A stretch of 64,000 nucleotides of DNA from UBA2108 sp963925495 (GTDB lineage: Bacteria > Bacteroidota > Bacteroidia > Flavobacteriales_G > Salibacteraceae): NCBI GenBank assembly GCA_963925495.1, contig CAWUST010000032.1, forward strand, positions 1-64,000, read 5' to 3'. Of this stretch, positions 45,059-54,297 are shown in pieces. A model generated the notes under the pieces. The model did not search any database. It was not told where the DNA came from and saw nothing but the letters and a program-made list of their open reading frames with translations. The position numbers and the translations under genes are program-made. Position 1 is the first letter of the stretch. Every line of letters starts with the position of its first letter.

Positions 45059-46120
45059 ATGAGTACACTTTCTAGCGTTGAAAACATTCTTGGAAATAAG
45101 TCCGAGTATTATTTAGGTCACCAATCTAAAACTATATTAAAATCTACTATTGCTGTACCTAGTGGAGATTTTGTTGCCGAACATTTTACAGGTTCAAACA
45201 GAAGTAATCAAGTAATGAATAACTTGGCTCGTTTATATAACCACGGTCGTTTAGGAGGATCAGGTTATTTTTCTATATTACCTGTAGATCAAGGTATTGA
45301 GCATTCTGCGGCCGCATCATTTGCGCCAAATCCAAGATATTTTGACCCACAAAACATAGTTGAATTGGCTATGGAAGCTGGCTGTAATGCAGTTGCTTCT
45401 GCTTTTGGAGTTTTGGCTCAGTGCTCAAGAAAATATGCTCATAAAATCCCTTTTATTGTGAAATTAAATCACAATGAAATGCTTACGTATCCAAATACCT
45501 TTAATCAAATTATGTTTGGTTCGGTTGAAGATGCTGCTGAAATGGGTGCTGCTGCAGTTGGAGCAACCATTTATTTTGGATCAGAAGAATCAGAAAGACA
45601 AATACAAGAAGTTGCCGCTGCTTTTGAAAGAGCTCACGAATTAGGATTGGCGACCATTCTTTGGTGTTATCTAAGAAATCCGGGCTTTAAAGTAGATGGA
45701 GTTGATTATCATGCTTCTGCTGATTTAACTGCACAAGCAAATCATATTGGAGTTACCATACAAGCGGATATTATTAAACAAAAATTGCCTACAAATAATG
45801 GCGGTTACAATGCTGTGGGCTTTGGTAAAACTCATCCAAAAGTATATTCAGAATTAACTACTGATCACCCAATTGACCTTACTCGTTACCAGGTTGCAAA
45901 TTGTTATATGGGACGAATTGGATTAATAAATTCAGGAGGTGCTTCAGCTGGAGATTCTGACTTGCAGGACGCTGTTGTTACAGCAGTTGTTAATAAGCGT
46001 GCGGGAGGTCAAGGTTTGATTATGGGACGTAAAGCATTTCAAAAACCAGTTAAAGAAGGAATAGAACTGATTCAAACAGTTCAAGATATTTATTTGAACG
46101 AAGGTATTACATTAGCATAA
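45059..46120 (+). CDS. Class I fructose-bisphosphate aldolase (DhnA/FbaB type)
   Basis: 353 residues. The archaeal-type class I aldolase that forms a Schiff base with fructose bisphosphate. Diagnostic parts are SGYFSILPVDQGIEHSAAAS, IPFIVKLNHNEMLTYPNTFN and AAAVGATIYFGSEES. C-terminal INSGGASAGDSDLQDAVVTA and KRAGGQGLIMGRKAFQKP form the phosphate-binding end. It sits upstream of accD with a 22-base gap. Confidence 0.92.
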   Translation: MSTLSSVENILGNKSEYYLGHQSKTILKSTIAVPSGDFVAEHFTGSNRSNQVMNNLARLYNHGRLGGSGYFSILPVDQGIEHSAAASFAPNPRYFDPQNIVELAMEAGCNAVASAFGVLAQCSRKYAHKIPFIVKLNHNEMLTYPNTFNQIMFGSVEDAAEMGAAAVGATIYFGSEESERQIQEVAAAFERAHELGLATILWCYLRNPGFKVDGVDYHASADLTAQANHIGVTIQADIIKQKLPTNNGGYNAVGFGKTHPKVYSELTTDHPIDLTRYQVANCYMGRIGLINSGGASAGDSDLQDAVVTAVVNKRAGGQGLIMGRKAFQKPVKEGIELIQTVQDIYLNEGITLA

Positions 46121-46142
46121 GTTCAACTATAAAATCGAATCT

Positions 46143-46988
46143 ATGAGTTGGTTTAAAAGAGCAAAACAAGGAGTTCAGACTCCTACCAAGGATAAAAAAG
46201 AAACACCTGAAGGCCTTTGGTATAAGTGCAGGTCGTGTAAACACGTAACGCCATCAGAAGATCATGCTGGCAATATGTGGACCTGTGAGAGCTGTGGTTA
46301 TCACGAAAGAATTGGAAGCATTGAGTATTTTAGAATTTTGTTTGATGACAATAAGTTCACCGAAATAAATAGAAACCTTTCTTCTGGTGATCCACTTCAT
46401 TTTGAAGACACCAAAAAGTATACTGACAGATTAGAATCCTCTAAAAAGAAAACAGGGCTTGTTGATGCAATTAGAACTGCTCATGGGAAAATAGACGGTA
46501 ATAATGTTGTAATTGGGTGCATGGATTTTAACTTTATTGGTGGTTCCATGGGATCTGTAGTTGGAGAAAAAATAGCTCGTGCTATTGATTACTCTTTGAA
46601 GAAAAAAGTTCCATTTATTATGATTTCGAAATCTGGTGGTGCTAGAATGATGGAAGCAGCTTTTTCTTTAATGCAAATGGCAAAGACCGCAGCTAAACTT
46701 TCCTTATTGAATAAGGCAGGCATTCCTTACATTTCTATGTTAACTGATCCAACTACCGGTGGCGTAACCGCATCTTTTGCCATGTTAGGTGATTTAAATA
46801 TTTCTGAGCCAAGAGCTTTAATTGGATTTGCTGGTCCAAGAGTGGTCAAAGAAACTATTGGAAAAGAATTACCTGAAGGGTTTCAGACTGCTGAATTCCT
46901 ATTAGAGCATGGGTTTCTGGATTACATAGTGGATAGGAAAGAGTTGAAAACCAACCTTTCAAAGCTTTTATATTTCTTAAAAAATTAA
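46143..46988 (+). CDS. accD: Acetyl-CoA carboxylase carboxyltransferase subunit beta
   Basis: 281 residues. The beta half of the carboxyltransferase that makes malonyl-CoA for fatty acid synthesis. An N-terminal zinc ribbon is complete (C29, C32, C48, C51: CRSC and CESC). The crotonase-fold domain has GGSMGSVVGEKIARAID, SKSGGARMMEAAFSLMQMAK and LTDPTTGGVTASFAMLGD. The alpha subunit gene is not in the window. Confidence 0.96.
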   Translation: MSWFKRAKQGVQTPTKDKKETPEGLWYKCRSCKHVTPSEDHAGNMWTCESCGYHERIGSIEYFRILFDDNKFTEINRNLSSGDPLHFEDTKKYTDRLESSKKKTGLVDAIRTAHGKIDGNNVVIGCMDFNFIGGSMGSVVGEKIARAIDYSLKKKVPFIMISKSGGARMMEAAFSLMQMAKTAAKLSLLNKAGIPYISMLTDPTTGGVTASFAMLGDLNISEPRALIGFAGPRVVKETIGKELPEGFQTAEFLLEHGFLDYIVDRKELKTNLSKLLYFLKN

Positions 46989-47024
46989 GGAAATATTTTA
47001 CAGGCTTATATTATATTAAATAAT

Positions 47025-47032
47025 TACATTTG
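47025..47032 (+). promoter_or_regulatory. rpsO promoter -7 element
   Basis: TACATTTG, matching TAnnTTTG, 36 bases before the rpsO ATG. Confidence 0.6.
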
Positions 47033-47068
47033 CAGCCTTCAAAAAAGAGCTATAATTTATAGATAGAT

Positions 47069-47338
47069 ATGTACTTAACAACAGAAAAGAAAAAAGAGTT
47101 TTTTAAAAAGCACGGAGCTTCAGAAACCAATACAGGAAGCGCTGAGGGTCAAATAGCATTGTTTACCTTTAGAATTGCACATTTAACTGGGCATTTAAAG
47201 GTAAACAAAAAAGATTACAATACTCAAAAATCACTAATCGCATTGGTTGGTAAAAGAAGAAGTTTACTTGATTATCTTAAGCATAAAGATGTTCTTAGAT
47301 ATCGAGCAATTATTAAAGAGCTCGATTTAAGAAAATAA
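47069..47338 (+). CDS. rpsO: 30S ribosomal protein S15
   Basis: 89 residues, the exact family length. It binds 16S rRNA in the central domain of the small subunit. ETNTGSAEGQIALFTFRIAH and VGKRRSLLDYLKHKDVLRYR are diagnostic. The rpsO-pnp order is widely conserved in bacteria; a terminator separates them here. Confidence 0.97.
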   Translation: MYLTTEKKKEFFKKHGASETNTGSAEGQIALFTFRIAHLTGHLKVNKKDYNTQKSLIALVGKRRSLLDYLKHKDVLRYRAIIKELDLRK

Positions 47339-47347
47339 TTATTTAAT

Positions 47348-47378
47348 AAAAAAAGGCAATTTAACATTGCCTTTTTTT
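47348..47378 (+). terminator. Terminator between rpsO and pnp
   Basis: GGCAAT / ATTGCC stem with a 5-base loop, flanked by seven A and seven T. It lies just after rpsO. Read-through or a separate promoter would be needed for pnp. Confidence 0.85.
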
Positions 47379-47444
47379 ATTTGTGCTCAATTAGAGCCAT
47401 TCTTACTTATTGCGATTGAAATTACACACACACAAATAAACATT

Positions 47445-49574
47445 ATGAGTCAAATTGGAAAAAATTATTCGTTCGAAATTCATGGACAAGAGATTACCAT
47501 AGAAACTGGTAAACTGGCTACACAAGCCGATGGTTCTATTGTATTAAAATGCAATGGAATGATGTTATTAGCAACCGCTGTATCACAAAAATCTGCCAAA
47601 GAAGGCATTGATTTTATGCCACTGACAGTTGATTATCGAGAAAAATTTTCTGCCGCTGGACGTTTTCCAGGTGGATTTTTAAAACGTGAGACAAGACCTG
47701 CAGATTCTGAAATTCTTACTTCAAGATTAATAGATAGAGCACTTAGACCATTATTCCCAGAAGATTACCACGCGGATACTCAAGTATTGGTTTCTTTGAT
47801 TTCTTCTGACGGAGAAACTTTACCAGATGCATATGCATGTTTTGCTGCTTCTGCTGCAATCGCACTTTCTGACATTCCTTTTCAAGAACCTATCTCTGAA
47901 GTTAGAGTTGCAAGGATTGATGGGGCGTTAAAAGTAAACCCGACTAAATCGGAAATGGCAAGCGCAGGACGTGACATTGATATTATGGTTGCTGCTACAG
48001 CAAACAGTATAGTAATGGTTGAAGGTGAAATGACCGAAATTTCTGAAGCAGAAATGTTAGAGGCGATTAAAGTTGCTCACGAAGCAATTAAAATTCAATG
48101 TGATGCACAACTGAAGTTAGCTGAGTTAGCTGGTGGTGCTCCAGAAAAAAGAACGTACTCTCACGAAACTCATGACCTTGAATTAAAGGATAAGGTTTTT
48201 GCAGCTACTCACGATAAAATTTATGAATTAGCTAAAAAAGGGACATCAAAGAAAGAAAGATCTGAAGGGTTTAAAGCTATTCGTGAAGAATATAAAGCAT
48301 CTTTAAGCGAAGACGAATTGTCAGGAAATGAAGGCTTAATTAATATTTATTTCCACGATACAGAAAAAGTGGCAATACGTAAAATGATTTTGGAAGATAA
48401 AACAAGATTAGATGGACGTAACTTAGATGAGATTCGTCCAATATGGTCAGAAGTTAATTATCTACCATTTACACACGGTTCAGCAATATTCACAAGAGGT
48501 GAAACTCAATCTTTAACTTCTGTTACTCTTGGAAGTAAAATGGATGAGCAAAATATTGATGGAGCTATGGGTAAAGGTTCTGAAAAATTTATTCTTCATT
48601 ATAACTTTCCACCATTCTCAGTGGGCGAAGCTCGTCCAATGAGAGGAACTTCAAGAAGAGAAGTAGGTCACGGTAATTTAGCTCTTAGAGCTCTTAAGCC
48701 AATGATTCCTACTGGAGAAGATAATCCTTATACAATAAGAATTATGTCAGATATTCTAGAATCGAATGGTTCTAGTTCTATGGCAACTGTTTGTGCTGGA
48801 TCATTAGCTCTTATGGATTGTGGTATTAAAATTAAAAAAGCAGTTTCTGGAATTGCTATGGGATTAATTACTGACGGTAATAAATTCTCTGTTCTTTCAG
48901 ATATTCTAGGAGATGAAGATCATTTAGGTGATATGGACTTTAAGGTTACTGGAACTCAAGACGGAATTACTGCATGTCAAATGGACATTAAAGTAGGTGG
49001 TCTTTCTTACGATATTATGGAGCAAGCTTTAGAGCAATCCAAAAAAGGTCGTTTGCATATTTTAGGTGAAATGAACAAGACAATGTCTGAGCCTAATTCG
49101 GATTACAAACCACATACTCCAAGAATGGAACAAATTGTTATTCCAGGAGAATTTATTGGAGCTATTATAGGACCTGGAGGGAAAATTATTCAAGAAATTC
49201 AAGCTGAAACTGAAACAGTTATTACAATTGAAGAAGTGGATAAAACTGGAGTTGTAAATATTTCTTCTGTAAACAAAGAAGGTATTGATGCTGCAATGGC
49301 TAGAATTAAAGGAATTGTTGCTCAACCAGAAATTGGTGAGATCTACAAAGGAAAAGTCAAGTCTATTCAGTCTTATGGTGCGTTTATAGAAGTACTACCT
49401 GGTAAAGATGGTTTACTTCACGTTTCAGAAATTGATTGGAATAGAGTAAACGATGTTAACGAACACTTGAAAGAAGGTGAAATAGTTGAAGTTAAGCTTG
49501 TAGATATTGACAAGAAAACTGGAAAAATGAAACTTTCTAGAAAAGTTCTTTTACCAAAGCCGGAGAAAGCTTAG
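47445..49574 (+). CDS. pnp: Polynucleotide phosphorylase
   Basis: 709 residues from ATG 47445 (MSQIGKNYSFEIHGQEITIE). A longer in-frame start upstream would translate through the rpsO terminator and is rejected. It degrades RNA 3'-5' phosphorolytically. Two RNase PH domains (AAGRFPGGFLKRETRPADSE first, FSVGEARPMRGTSRREVGHG second) are followed by a KH domain (IPGEFIGAIIGPGGKIIQEI). An S1 domain follows (GKVKSIQSYGAFIEVLPGKD). All are in the normal order and length. Confidence 0.97.
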   Translation: MSQIGKNYSFEIHGQEITIETGKLATQADGSIVLKCNGMMLLATAVSQKSAKEGIDFMPLTVDYREKFSAAGRFPGGFLKRETRPADSEILTSRLIDRALRPLFPEDYHADTQVLVSLISSDGETLPDAYACFAASAAIALSDIPFQEPISEVRVARIDGALKVNPTKSEMASAGRDIDIMVAATANSIVMVEGEMTEISEAEMLEAIKVAHEAIKIQCDAQLKLAELAGGAPEKRTYSHETHDLELKDKVFAATHDKIYELAKKGTSKKERSEGFKAIREEYKASLSEDELSGNEGLINIYFHDTEKVAIRKMILEDKTRLDGRNLDEIRPIWSEVNYLPFTHGSAIFTRGETQSLTSVTLGSKMDEQNIDGAMGKGSEKFILHYNFPPFSVGEARPMRGTSRREVGHGNLALRALKPMIPTGEDNPYTIRIMSDILESNGSSSMATVCAGSLALMDCGIKIKKAVSGIAMGLITDGNKFSVLSDILGDEDHLGDMDFKVTGTQDGITACQMDIKVGGLSYDIMEQALEQSKKGRLHILGEMNKTMSEPNSDYKPHTPRMEQIVIPGEFIGAIIGPGGKIIQEIQAETETVITIEEVDKTGVVNISSVNKEGIDAAMARIKGIVAQPEIGEIYKGKVKSIQSYGAFIEVLPGKDGLLHVSEIDWNRVNDVNEHLKEGEIVEVKLVDIDKKTGKMKLSRKVLLPKPEKA

Positions 49575-49609
49575 TTAAAGAAAAATAATATAGTGAATAT
49601 GTTTTTAGA

Positions 49610-49637
49610 AAAGGCTCGCATTGCGAGCCTTTTTTTA
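49610..49637 (+). terminator. pnp terminator
   Basis: AAAAGGCTCGCA followed directly by TTGCGAGCCTTTTTTT: an 8-bp GC-rich stem with a T run, 35 bases after pnp. Strong intrinsic terminator. Confidence 0.92.
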
Positions 49638-49661
49638 TGCTCATAATTATAGATTTGTCCC

Positions 49662-50318
49662 ATGAATCCTATTATTGCTCCTTCTATGCTCGCAGCAGAT
49701 TTCGGAAATTTGCAACGCGATGTTGAACTTGTAAATATCTCTACTGCTGAATGGTTTCACATGGATGTCATGGACGGAGTTTTTGTTCCTAATATATCTT
49801 ACGGTCCGAGTATTATTAAAGCAATGGCAAAGCATACCAATAAATTTATCGATGCTCACTTAATGATTGTAAATCCAGATAAATATATTGAGGATTATAA
49901 AAATGCTGGTGTACATAATCTTACTGTTCATTATGAAGCATGTGATCATTTGCATCGTTCTGTACAATCAATAAAAGCTGCCGGCATGAAAGCGGGAGTT
50001 GCTTTGAATCCACATACACCGGTTCACCTACTTGGAGATATTATACAGGATATTGATTTGGTTTTAATAATGTCAGTTAACCCTGGATTTGGAGGACAAA
50101 AATTCATTGAAAATGCAATCCATAAAGTTTCACAAGCCAAGGATTTAATAGTACAGAAAAACTCACCCGCGAAAATTGAAGTGGATGGTGGCGTAAACAC
50201 AGAAAATGGAAGAAGACTAGTAAATGCTGGTGCTGAAGTGTTGGTTGCCGGAAGTTTTGTCTTTAAGTCGGAAAATCCGATTGAAACCATTGAGAAATTA
50301 AGAAATTGCGCTCTTTAA
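49662..50318 (+). CDS. rpe: Ribulose-phosphate 3-epimerase
   Basis: 218 residues, usual length. It interconverts ribulose 5-phosphate and xylulose 5-phosphate. IAPSMLAADFGNLQRDVELV, WFHMDVMDGVFVPNISYGP, IDAHLMI, and VLIMSVNPGFGGQKFIENA are diagnostic and carry the metal-binding His/Asp residues. Followed by an M48 peptidase remnant on the same strand. Confidence 0.96.
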   Translation: MNPIIAPSMLAADFGNLQRDVELVNISTAEWFHMDVMDGVFVPNISYGPSIIKAMAKHTNKFIDAHLMIVNPDKYIEDYKNAGVHNLTVHYEACDHLHRSVQSIKAAGMKAGVALNPHTPVHLLGDIIQDIDLVLIMSVNPGFGGQKFIENAIHKVSQAKDLIVQKNSPAKIEVDGGVNTENGRRLVNAGAEVLVAGSFVFKSENPIETIEKLRNCAL

Positions 50319-50380
50319 AAATATTATGTTTTTATAATTTTAATTTTAGTTATGAGTAAACATTTTGTTTGAGTTTTTTT

Positions 50381-50732
50381 GCTAACCATGGCAATGAGAG
50401 AATGAGTCAAGCAATGGTTGCTCAATTTGGAATGAATAGTTTAGGAGCTGAATTGGGCGAAAATCCAAATCATTATTAATCAATGCGCTTTTTCAAACAG
50501 ATGATGGAATGGGAACTCAAGTTGGGATGTTAAGTTTAGCAGAAGCAATGAAGCAGAAGCGGATCATATTGGTTTAATTCTAATGTCAATGGCTGGTTAC
50601 GATTCTAACGAAGCAGTTGCGTTTTGGGAAAGAATGGATGCCATGTCAGGTGGAAACGCTCCTATGGGTGTTATAAGGCACCACCCTACAAGTGACACTA
50701 GGGTAGGTAATTTAAAAGTTTTAATGCCTTAG
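50381..50732 (+). pseudogene. M48 metallopeptidase pseudogene
   Basis: Three frames join into the C-terminal half of a Ste24/YcaL-type peptidase. They are ANHGNERMSQAMVAQFGMNS plus LGAELGENPNHY and a stop; then NALFQTDDGMGTQVGMLSLA; then NEAEADHIGLILMSMAGYDS, NEAVAFWERMDAMSGGNAPM, IRHHPTSDTRVGNLKVLMP and the final stop. The EAEAD third zinc ligand remains. The HExxH site just upstream of ANHGNER is gone, as is the N-terminal membrane part. At least two frameshifts are present. It lies directly behind rpe. Confidence 0.8.
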
Positions 50733-50755
50733 GCGTTGAAGTATTATTAAGGGAA

Positions 50756-51418
50756 TTAATCGCTACAAATATTACACGGCGCGGAAAAATAAATATTTGT
50801 ATTTGGTAGAATTTCTCTAATGGCATCTTGGGCATCAATTTTAGTTGGCGTCATTCTCATATCCAATACTTTCAAATTCTTTAAATCTTCTATGGTAGGA
50901 GGTAGGGAGGTTATATTATTACTCCATAGGTCCAAAAATTCCAATTTCGATAAATTGTTTATTCCAACAGGAATTTCGTTCAGTCCATTTTCACTTATTT
51001 GTAAAATAACTAAGTTTTTTAATATACATATTTCATCCGGTAAATAAATTATGTCGTTCTTACTTAAAACTAAGACCCTCAAATTTTGTAATTCTCCAAT
51101 CCAACTTGGAATGCTGTCCAGTTTATTTTTTTTTAAGTTTAAAATTTGAAGGTTTTTTAAATTTCGAATGGCAATGGGTACCGAATCTAATTTTTGTCTG
51201 CTAAGGTTGAGGCTGAATGCTGAGTCAGGGTGAAGTATAGCTTCTTCCAAAGACAAAACGGGTGCTGGTCCGTTTAGGTATTTTTTATATGATTTTGGGG
51301 ATTGAGCTTGAAGAAAATTACCCAATAACAAAAAGCTAATCAAAAATAGCGCGGCAGTTAATTTCGTCGAGATCCAACTGTCCTTGTAGTTCTGCTGTGT
51401 TTTCGAATTTTTTTTCAT
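50756..51418 (-). CDS. Secreted leucine-rich repeat protein
   Basis: 220 residues if started at ATG 51418 (MKKNSKTQQNYKDSW). The hydrophobic LTAALFLISFLLLGNFLQAQ is then a signal peptide with a long basic N-region. At least five leucine-rich repeats follow (LKNLQILNLKKNKLDSIPSW, LQNLRVLVLSKNDIIYLPDE, and so on), ending CNICSD. The first 83 bases overlap the end of ribF in another frame. An upstream start (51520) would deepen the overlap, and no ATG follows the ribF stop. Probable surface or periplasmic interaction protein; partner unknown. Confidence 0.7.
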   Translation of the reverse strand: MKKNSKTQQNYKDSWISTKLTAALFLISFLLLGNFLQAQSPKSYKKYLNGPAPVLSLEEAILHPDSAFSLNLSRQKLDSVPIAIRNLKNLQILNLKKNKLDSIPSWIGELQNLRVLVLSKNDIIYLPDEICILKNLVILQISENGLNEIPVGINNLSKLEFLDLWSNNITSLPPTIEDLKNLKVLDMRMTPTKIDAQDAIREILPNTNIYFSAPCNICSD

Positions 51419-52265
51419 CTCGAATTCGTTTAACGAATTCAATGCTAATTTGTTGTTCGTAGATGTCGTCATTAAAATCAAATATATGAACTTCAATTGT
51501 AGTATTTTCTGTATTCTCAACAGTAGGTCGATTCCCTACATTAAGCATTCCAAATAAAATAGTTTTATTTACAGTTACGCGCACCGCATAAACTCCTAAA
51601 CCTGGAATTAGTTTGTATTTGTCTATTGGTTTTATATTAGCAGTAGGGAATCCAATTGTTCTTCCCAATTTATTTCCCTCTATTACAGTTCCACTAATTT
51701 GAAAATTGTAACTTAAATATTCGTTGGCAATGTCAATATTTCCGTCTGTTAATGCTTTTCTTATTTTAGTAGAGCTAATATTAATGTCGTCTAAAACTTT
51801 GGCGCCGATTTCCTCCAATTCGAAATTATAAAGAGAAGAAAGTTCACTCAGGCTTCCGAAAGACCCTTCCCTGTTTCTGCCAAAATGGTGGTCATAACCA
51901 ATAACTAATCGATGAACCCCAATAGTATTAATTAATACATCCCTCACGAATTCCGTTGATGTTAATCTTGAAAATTCACGAGTAAATGGTTCTATAATGA
52001 GATGATCAATTCCAAGATTACTCAATAATTCAATTTTCTCATCCTGAGAATTAAGAAGCTTTAGGTCATTGCTCTCAGGGAATAGCACCATTCTTGGGTG
52101 CGGAAAAAAAGTAAGAAGAAGGCTTTCTGCTTGACAGATTTTTCCGTGGGCTACAAGGTTTTTTAATAGTTTTTTATGTCCAATATGAACCCCGTCGAAG
52201 GTTCCGATTGTGGCCACAATTTCCCCCCCTTTATTAAACTCGTCTAATCCGTAATAAACCTTCAC
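51336..52265 (-). CDS. ribF: Bifunctional riboflavin kinase / FAD synthetase
   Basis: 309 residues, usual length. It makes FMN from riboflavin, then FAD. The N-terminal FAD synthetase has IGTFDGVHIGHKKLLKNLV and LVIGYDHHFGRNREGS. The C-terminal riboflavin kinase has GNKLGRTIGFPTANIKP and IPGLGVYAVRVTVNK. The end ...LDLDEINCRAIFD looks normal, so the overlap with the leucine-rich repeat gene is real rather than caused by a frameshift in ribF. Confidence 0.95.
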   Translation of the reverse strand: MKVYYGLDEFNKGGEIVATIGTFDGVHIGHKKLLKNLVAHGKICQAESLLLTFFPHPRMVLFPESNDLKLLNSQDEKIELLSNLGIDHLIIEPFTREFSRLTSTEFVRDVLINTIGVHRLVIGYDHHFGRNREGSFGSLSELSSLYNFELEEIGAKVLDDINISSTKIRKALTDGNIDIANEYLSYNFQISGTVIEGNKLGRTIGFPTANIKPIDKYKLIPGLGVYAVRVTVNKTILFGMLNVGNRPTVENTENTTIEVHIFDFNDDIYEQQISIEFVKRIRDEKKFENTAELQGQLDLDEINCRAIFD

Positions 52266-52413
52266 TATTTCAATTGAAAATTACACACTAAATAAATGAG
52301 TTAAAGTACAGAATATCAGATTATTGACAAACATATAAACAATTTGTTTTAAGTCCTCAAATGTAGGTATTTATAAATAGAGTGGGAAATGAAAATTGTA
52401 CTATTAAAAAAAC

Positions 52414-52421
52414 TACTTTTG
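52414..52421 (+). promoter_or_regulatory. atpD promoter -7 element
   Basis: TACTTTTG, 46 bases before the atpD ATG. Confidence 0.6.
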
Positions 52422-52467
52422 CACTCGAATTTTGAAACGATTTTTTAATCTTTTTTATACAAGATAA

Positions 52468-53970
52468 ATGTCTGCACAAGTAGGGAAAATATCTCAAATT
52501 ATTGGACCAGTAATCGATGTCGCTTTTGATGCGCAAGGTGCTGAACTTCCTAAAATTTATGACTCACTAGAAATTACTAGAGAGGACGGAACAAAAGTAA
52601 TTCTTGAATGTCAACAGCACATTGGAGAAAACACTATTAGAACTGTAGCAATGGATGCTTCTGATGGACTCAGAAGAGGCATGGAAGTTATTTCAACAGG
52701 AAACCCTATTACTATGCCAATTGGCGAAGCGGTAAATGGAAGATTGTTTAATGTAGTTGGTGATACTATTGATGGTATTGGTCATTTAGATAAGACTGGT
52801 GGATATCCAATTCACCGATCTGCTCCACGTTTTGAAGACCTTTCCACAACATCTGAAATTCTTTTTACTGGAATTAAGGTTATTGACCTTATTGAGCCTT
52901 ATGCAAAAGGTGGTAAAATTGGATTATTTGGTGGTGCTGGGGTAGGTAAAACAGTTCTTATTCAAGAGTTGATTAACAATATCGCTAAAGGATACGAAGG
53001 TCTTTCTGTATTTGCTGGTGTTGGTGAAAGAACTCGTGAAGGAAATGATTTATTGAGAGAAATGCTTGAATCTGGTATTATTAAATACGGAGACGAGTTT
53101 ATGGAATCAATGGAAAAAGGTGGTTGGGATTTATCGAAAGTTGATCTTGTCGCTTTAAAGGAATCAAAAGCAGCATTTGTTTTTGGTCAAATGAATGAAC
53201 CTCCTGGAGCGCGTGCGCGTGTTGCATTGTCTGGTTTGACTTTGGCTGAGTATTACCGTGATGGTGATGGAACTGGTGCTGGAAAAGATATCTTATTTTT
53301 TATTGATAATATATTTAGATTTACGCAAGCTGGTTCTGAAGTATCTGCACTTCTTGGTCGTATGCCTTCTGCTGTTGGCTACCAACCTACACTTTCTACG
53401 GAAATGGGTGTGATGCAAGAACGAATTACTTCTACCAAAAATGGTTCTATTACTTCAGTACAAGCCGTATATGTGCCTGCAGATGATTTAACAGATCCTG
53501 CACCAGCTACAACTTTTGCTCACTTAGATGCAACTACTGTACTTTCAAGAAAAATTGCAGAGTTGGGTATTTATCCTGCTGTGGATCCATTGGATTCTAC
53601 TTCAAGAATTTTGACCGTAGATATCGTTGGTGAAGAGCATTACAATTGTGCTCAAAAAGTAAAAGAAACACTTCAACGTTACAAAGAATTACAAGATATT
53701 ATTGCAATTTTGGGTATGGACGAATTATCTGAAGAAGATAAATTGGTTGTACACCGTGCACGTCGTGTGCAACGTTTCCTTTCTCAACCTTTCCATGTTG
53801 CTGAGCAATTTACTGGTTTGGTAGGGGTGTTGGTTTCTATCGAAGATACTATTAAAGGATTTAATATGATTTTGGATGGTGAAGTTGATCAGTATCCAGA
53901 AGCTGCCTTTAATCTAAAAGGAAACATTGACGATGCTATTGCAGCTGGAGAAAAAATGTTGAAAGAATAA
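52468..53970 (+). CDS. atpD: F1 ATP synthase subunit beta
   Basis: 500 residues. Catalytic subunit of F-type ATP synthase. Walker A is GGAGVGKT (155-162). VFAGVGERTREGNDLLREM carries the catalytic glutamate, ILFFIDNIFRFTQAGSEVSA is Walker B, and VPADDLTDPAPATTFAHLDA is typical. The gene is separated from the other ATP synthase genes and linked only to atpC, as usual in Bacteroidota. Confidence 0.98.
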   Translation: MSAQVGKISQIIGPVIDVAFDAQGAELPKIYDSLEITREDGTKVILECQQHIGENTIRTVAMDASDGLRRGMEVISTGNPITMPIGEAVNGRLFNVVGDTIDGIGHLDKTGGYPIHRSAPRFEDLSTTSEILFTGIKVIDLIEPYAKGGKIGLFGGAGVGKTVLIQELINNIAKGYEGLSVFAGVGERTREGNDLLREMLESGIIKYGDEFMESMEKGGWDLSKVDLVALKESKAAFVFGQMNEPPGARARVALSGLTLAEYYRDGDGTGAGKDILFFIDNIFRFTQAGSEVSALLGRMPSAVGYQPTLSTEMGVMQERITSTKNGSITSVQAVYVPADDLTDPAPATTFAHLDATTVLSRKIAELGIYPAVDPLDSTSRILTVDIVGEEHYNCAQKVKETLQRYKELQDIIAILGMDELSEEDKLVVHRARRVQRFLSQPFHVAEQFTGLVGVLVSIEDTIKGFNMILDGEVDQYPEAAFNLKGNIDDAIAAGEKMLKE

Positions 53971-53980
53971 TTACCGAATT

Positions 53981-54214
53981 ATGGAAATTGAAATTTTAAC
54001 ACCAGACAGAGACATTTTTAAAGGGGAAATTGTAAGCGCAACCTTTCCAGGAAAAGATGGGTCATTTGGAGTAATGAATAATCACGCTCCTATGATTGCT
54101 GCTCTTAAAGTTGGCGAAATTGTCGTGAAAAGTGAAAACGGCGAACAGGCATTCAAAGTAAAAGGTGGAGTAGTAGAGATATTGAAGAACAAGGTTATTG
54201 TTCTTGCGGAGTAA
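53981..54214 (+). CDS. atpC: F1 ATP synthase subunit epsilon (short form)
   Basis: 77 residues, containing only the N-terminal beta-sandwich (MEIEILTPDRDIFKGEIVSA, FPGKDGSFGVMNNHAPMIAA). The C-terminal inhibitory helices found in many bacteria (about 130-140 aa total) are absent. This short form is common in Bacteroidota. It starts 10 bases after atpD and ends at a terminator (54249-54282). Confidence 0.92.
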   Translation: MEIEILTPDRDIFKGEIVSATFPGKDGSFGVMNNHAPMIAALKVGEIVVKSENGEQAFKVKGGVVEILKNKVIVLAE

Positions 54215-54248
54215 ATTCGTGTTTTAGTTGATAATTAAATAATTCCGC

Positions 54249-54282
54249 AAGAAAGGGGTTTCGAAAGAATCCCCTTTTTTCT
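54249..54282 (+). terminator. Terminator after atpC, shared with the converging operon
   Basis: AGAAAGGGG / CCCCTTTTTTCT stem around a TTTCGAAAGAAT centre, with A/T flanks. It lies between the ends of atpC and the minus-strand MazG-like gene. Confidence 0.85.
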
Positions 54283-54297
54283 TGCCTTAAAGTTTTT

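Noticed and set aside
47367..47444. N-terminal extension of polynucleotide phosphorylase
   Set aside because: It would read through the rpsO terminator. The conserved N-terminus begins at 47445.
51419..51520. Longer start for the leucine-rich repeat protein
   Set aside because: It would extend the overlap with ribF to 185 bases and adds sequence without protein-like character.
52468..54214. Fragmented or incomplete ATP synthase operon as an anomaly
   Set aside because: The separate atpD-atpC pair and the short epsilon subunit are normal for Bacteroidota.
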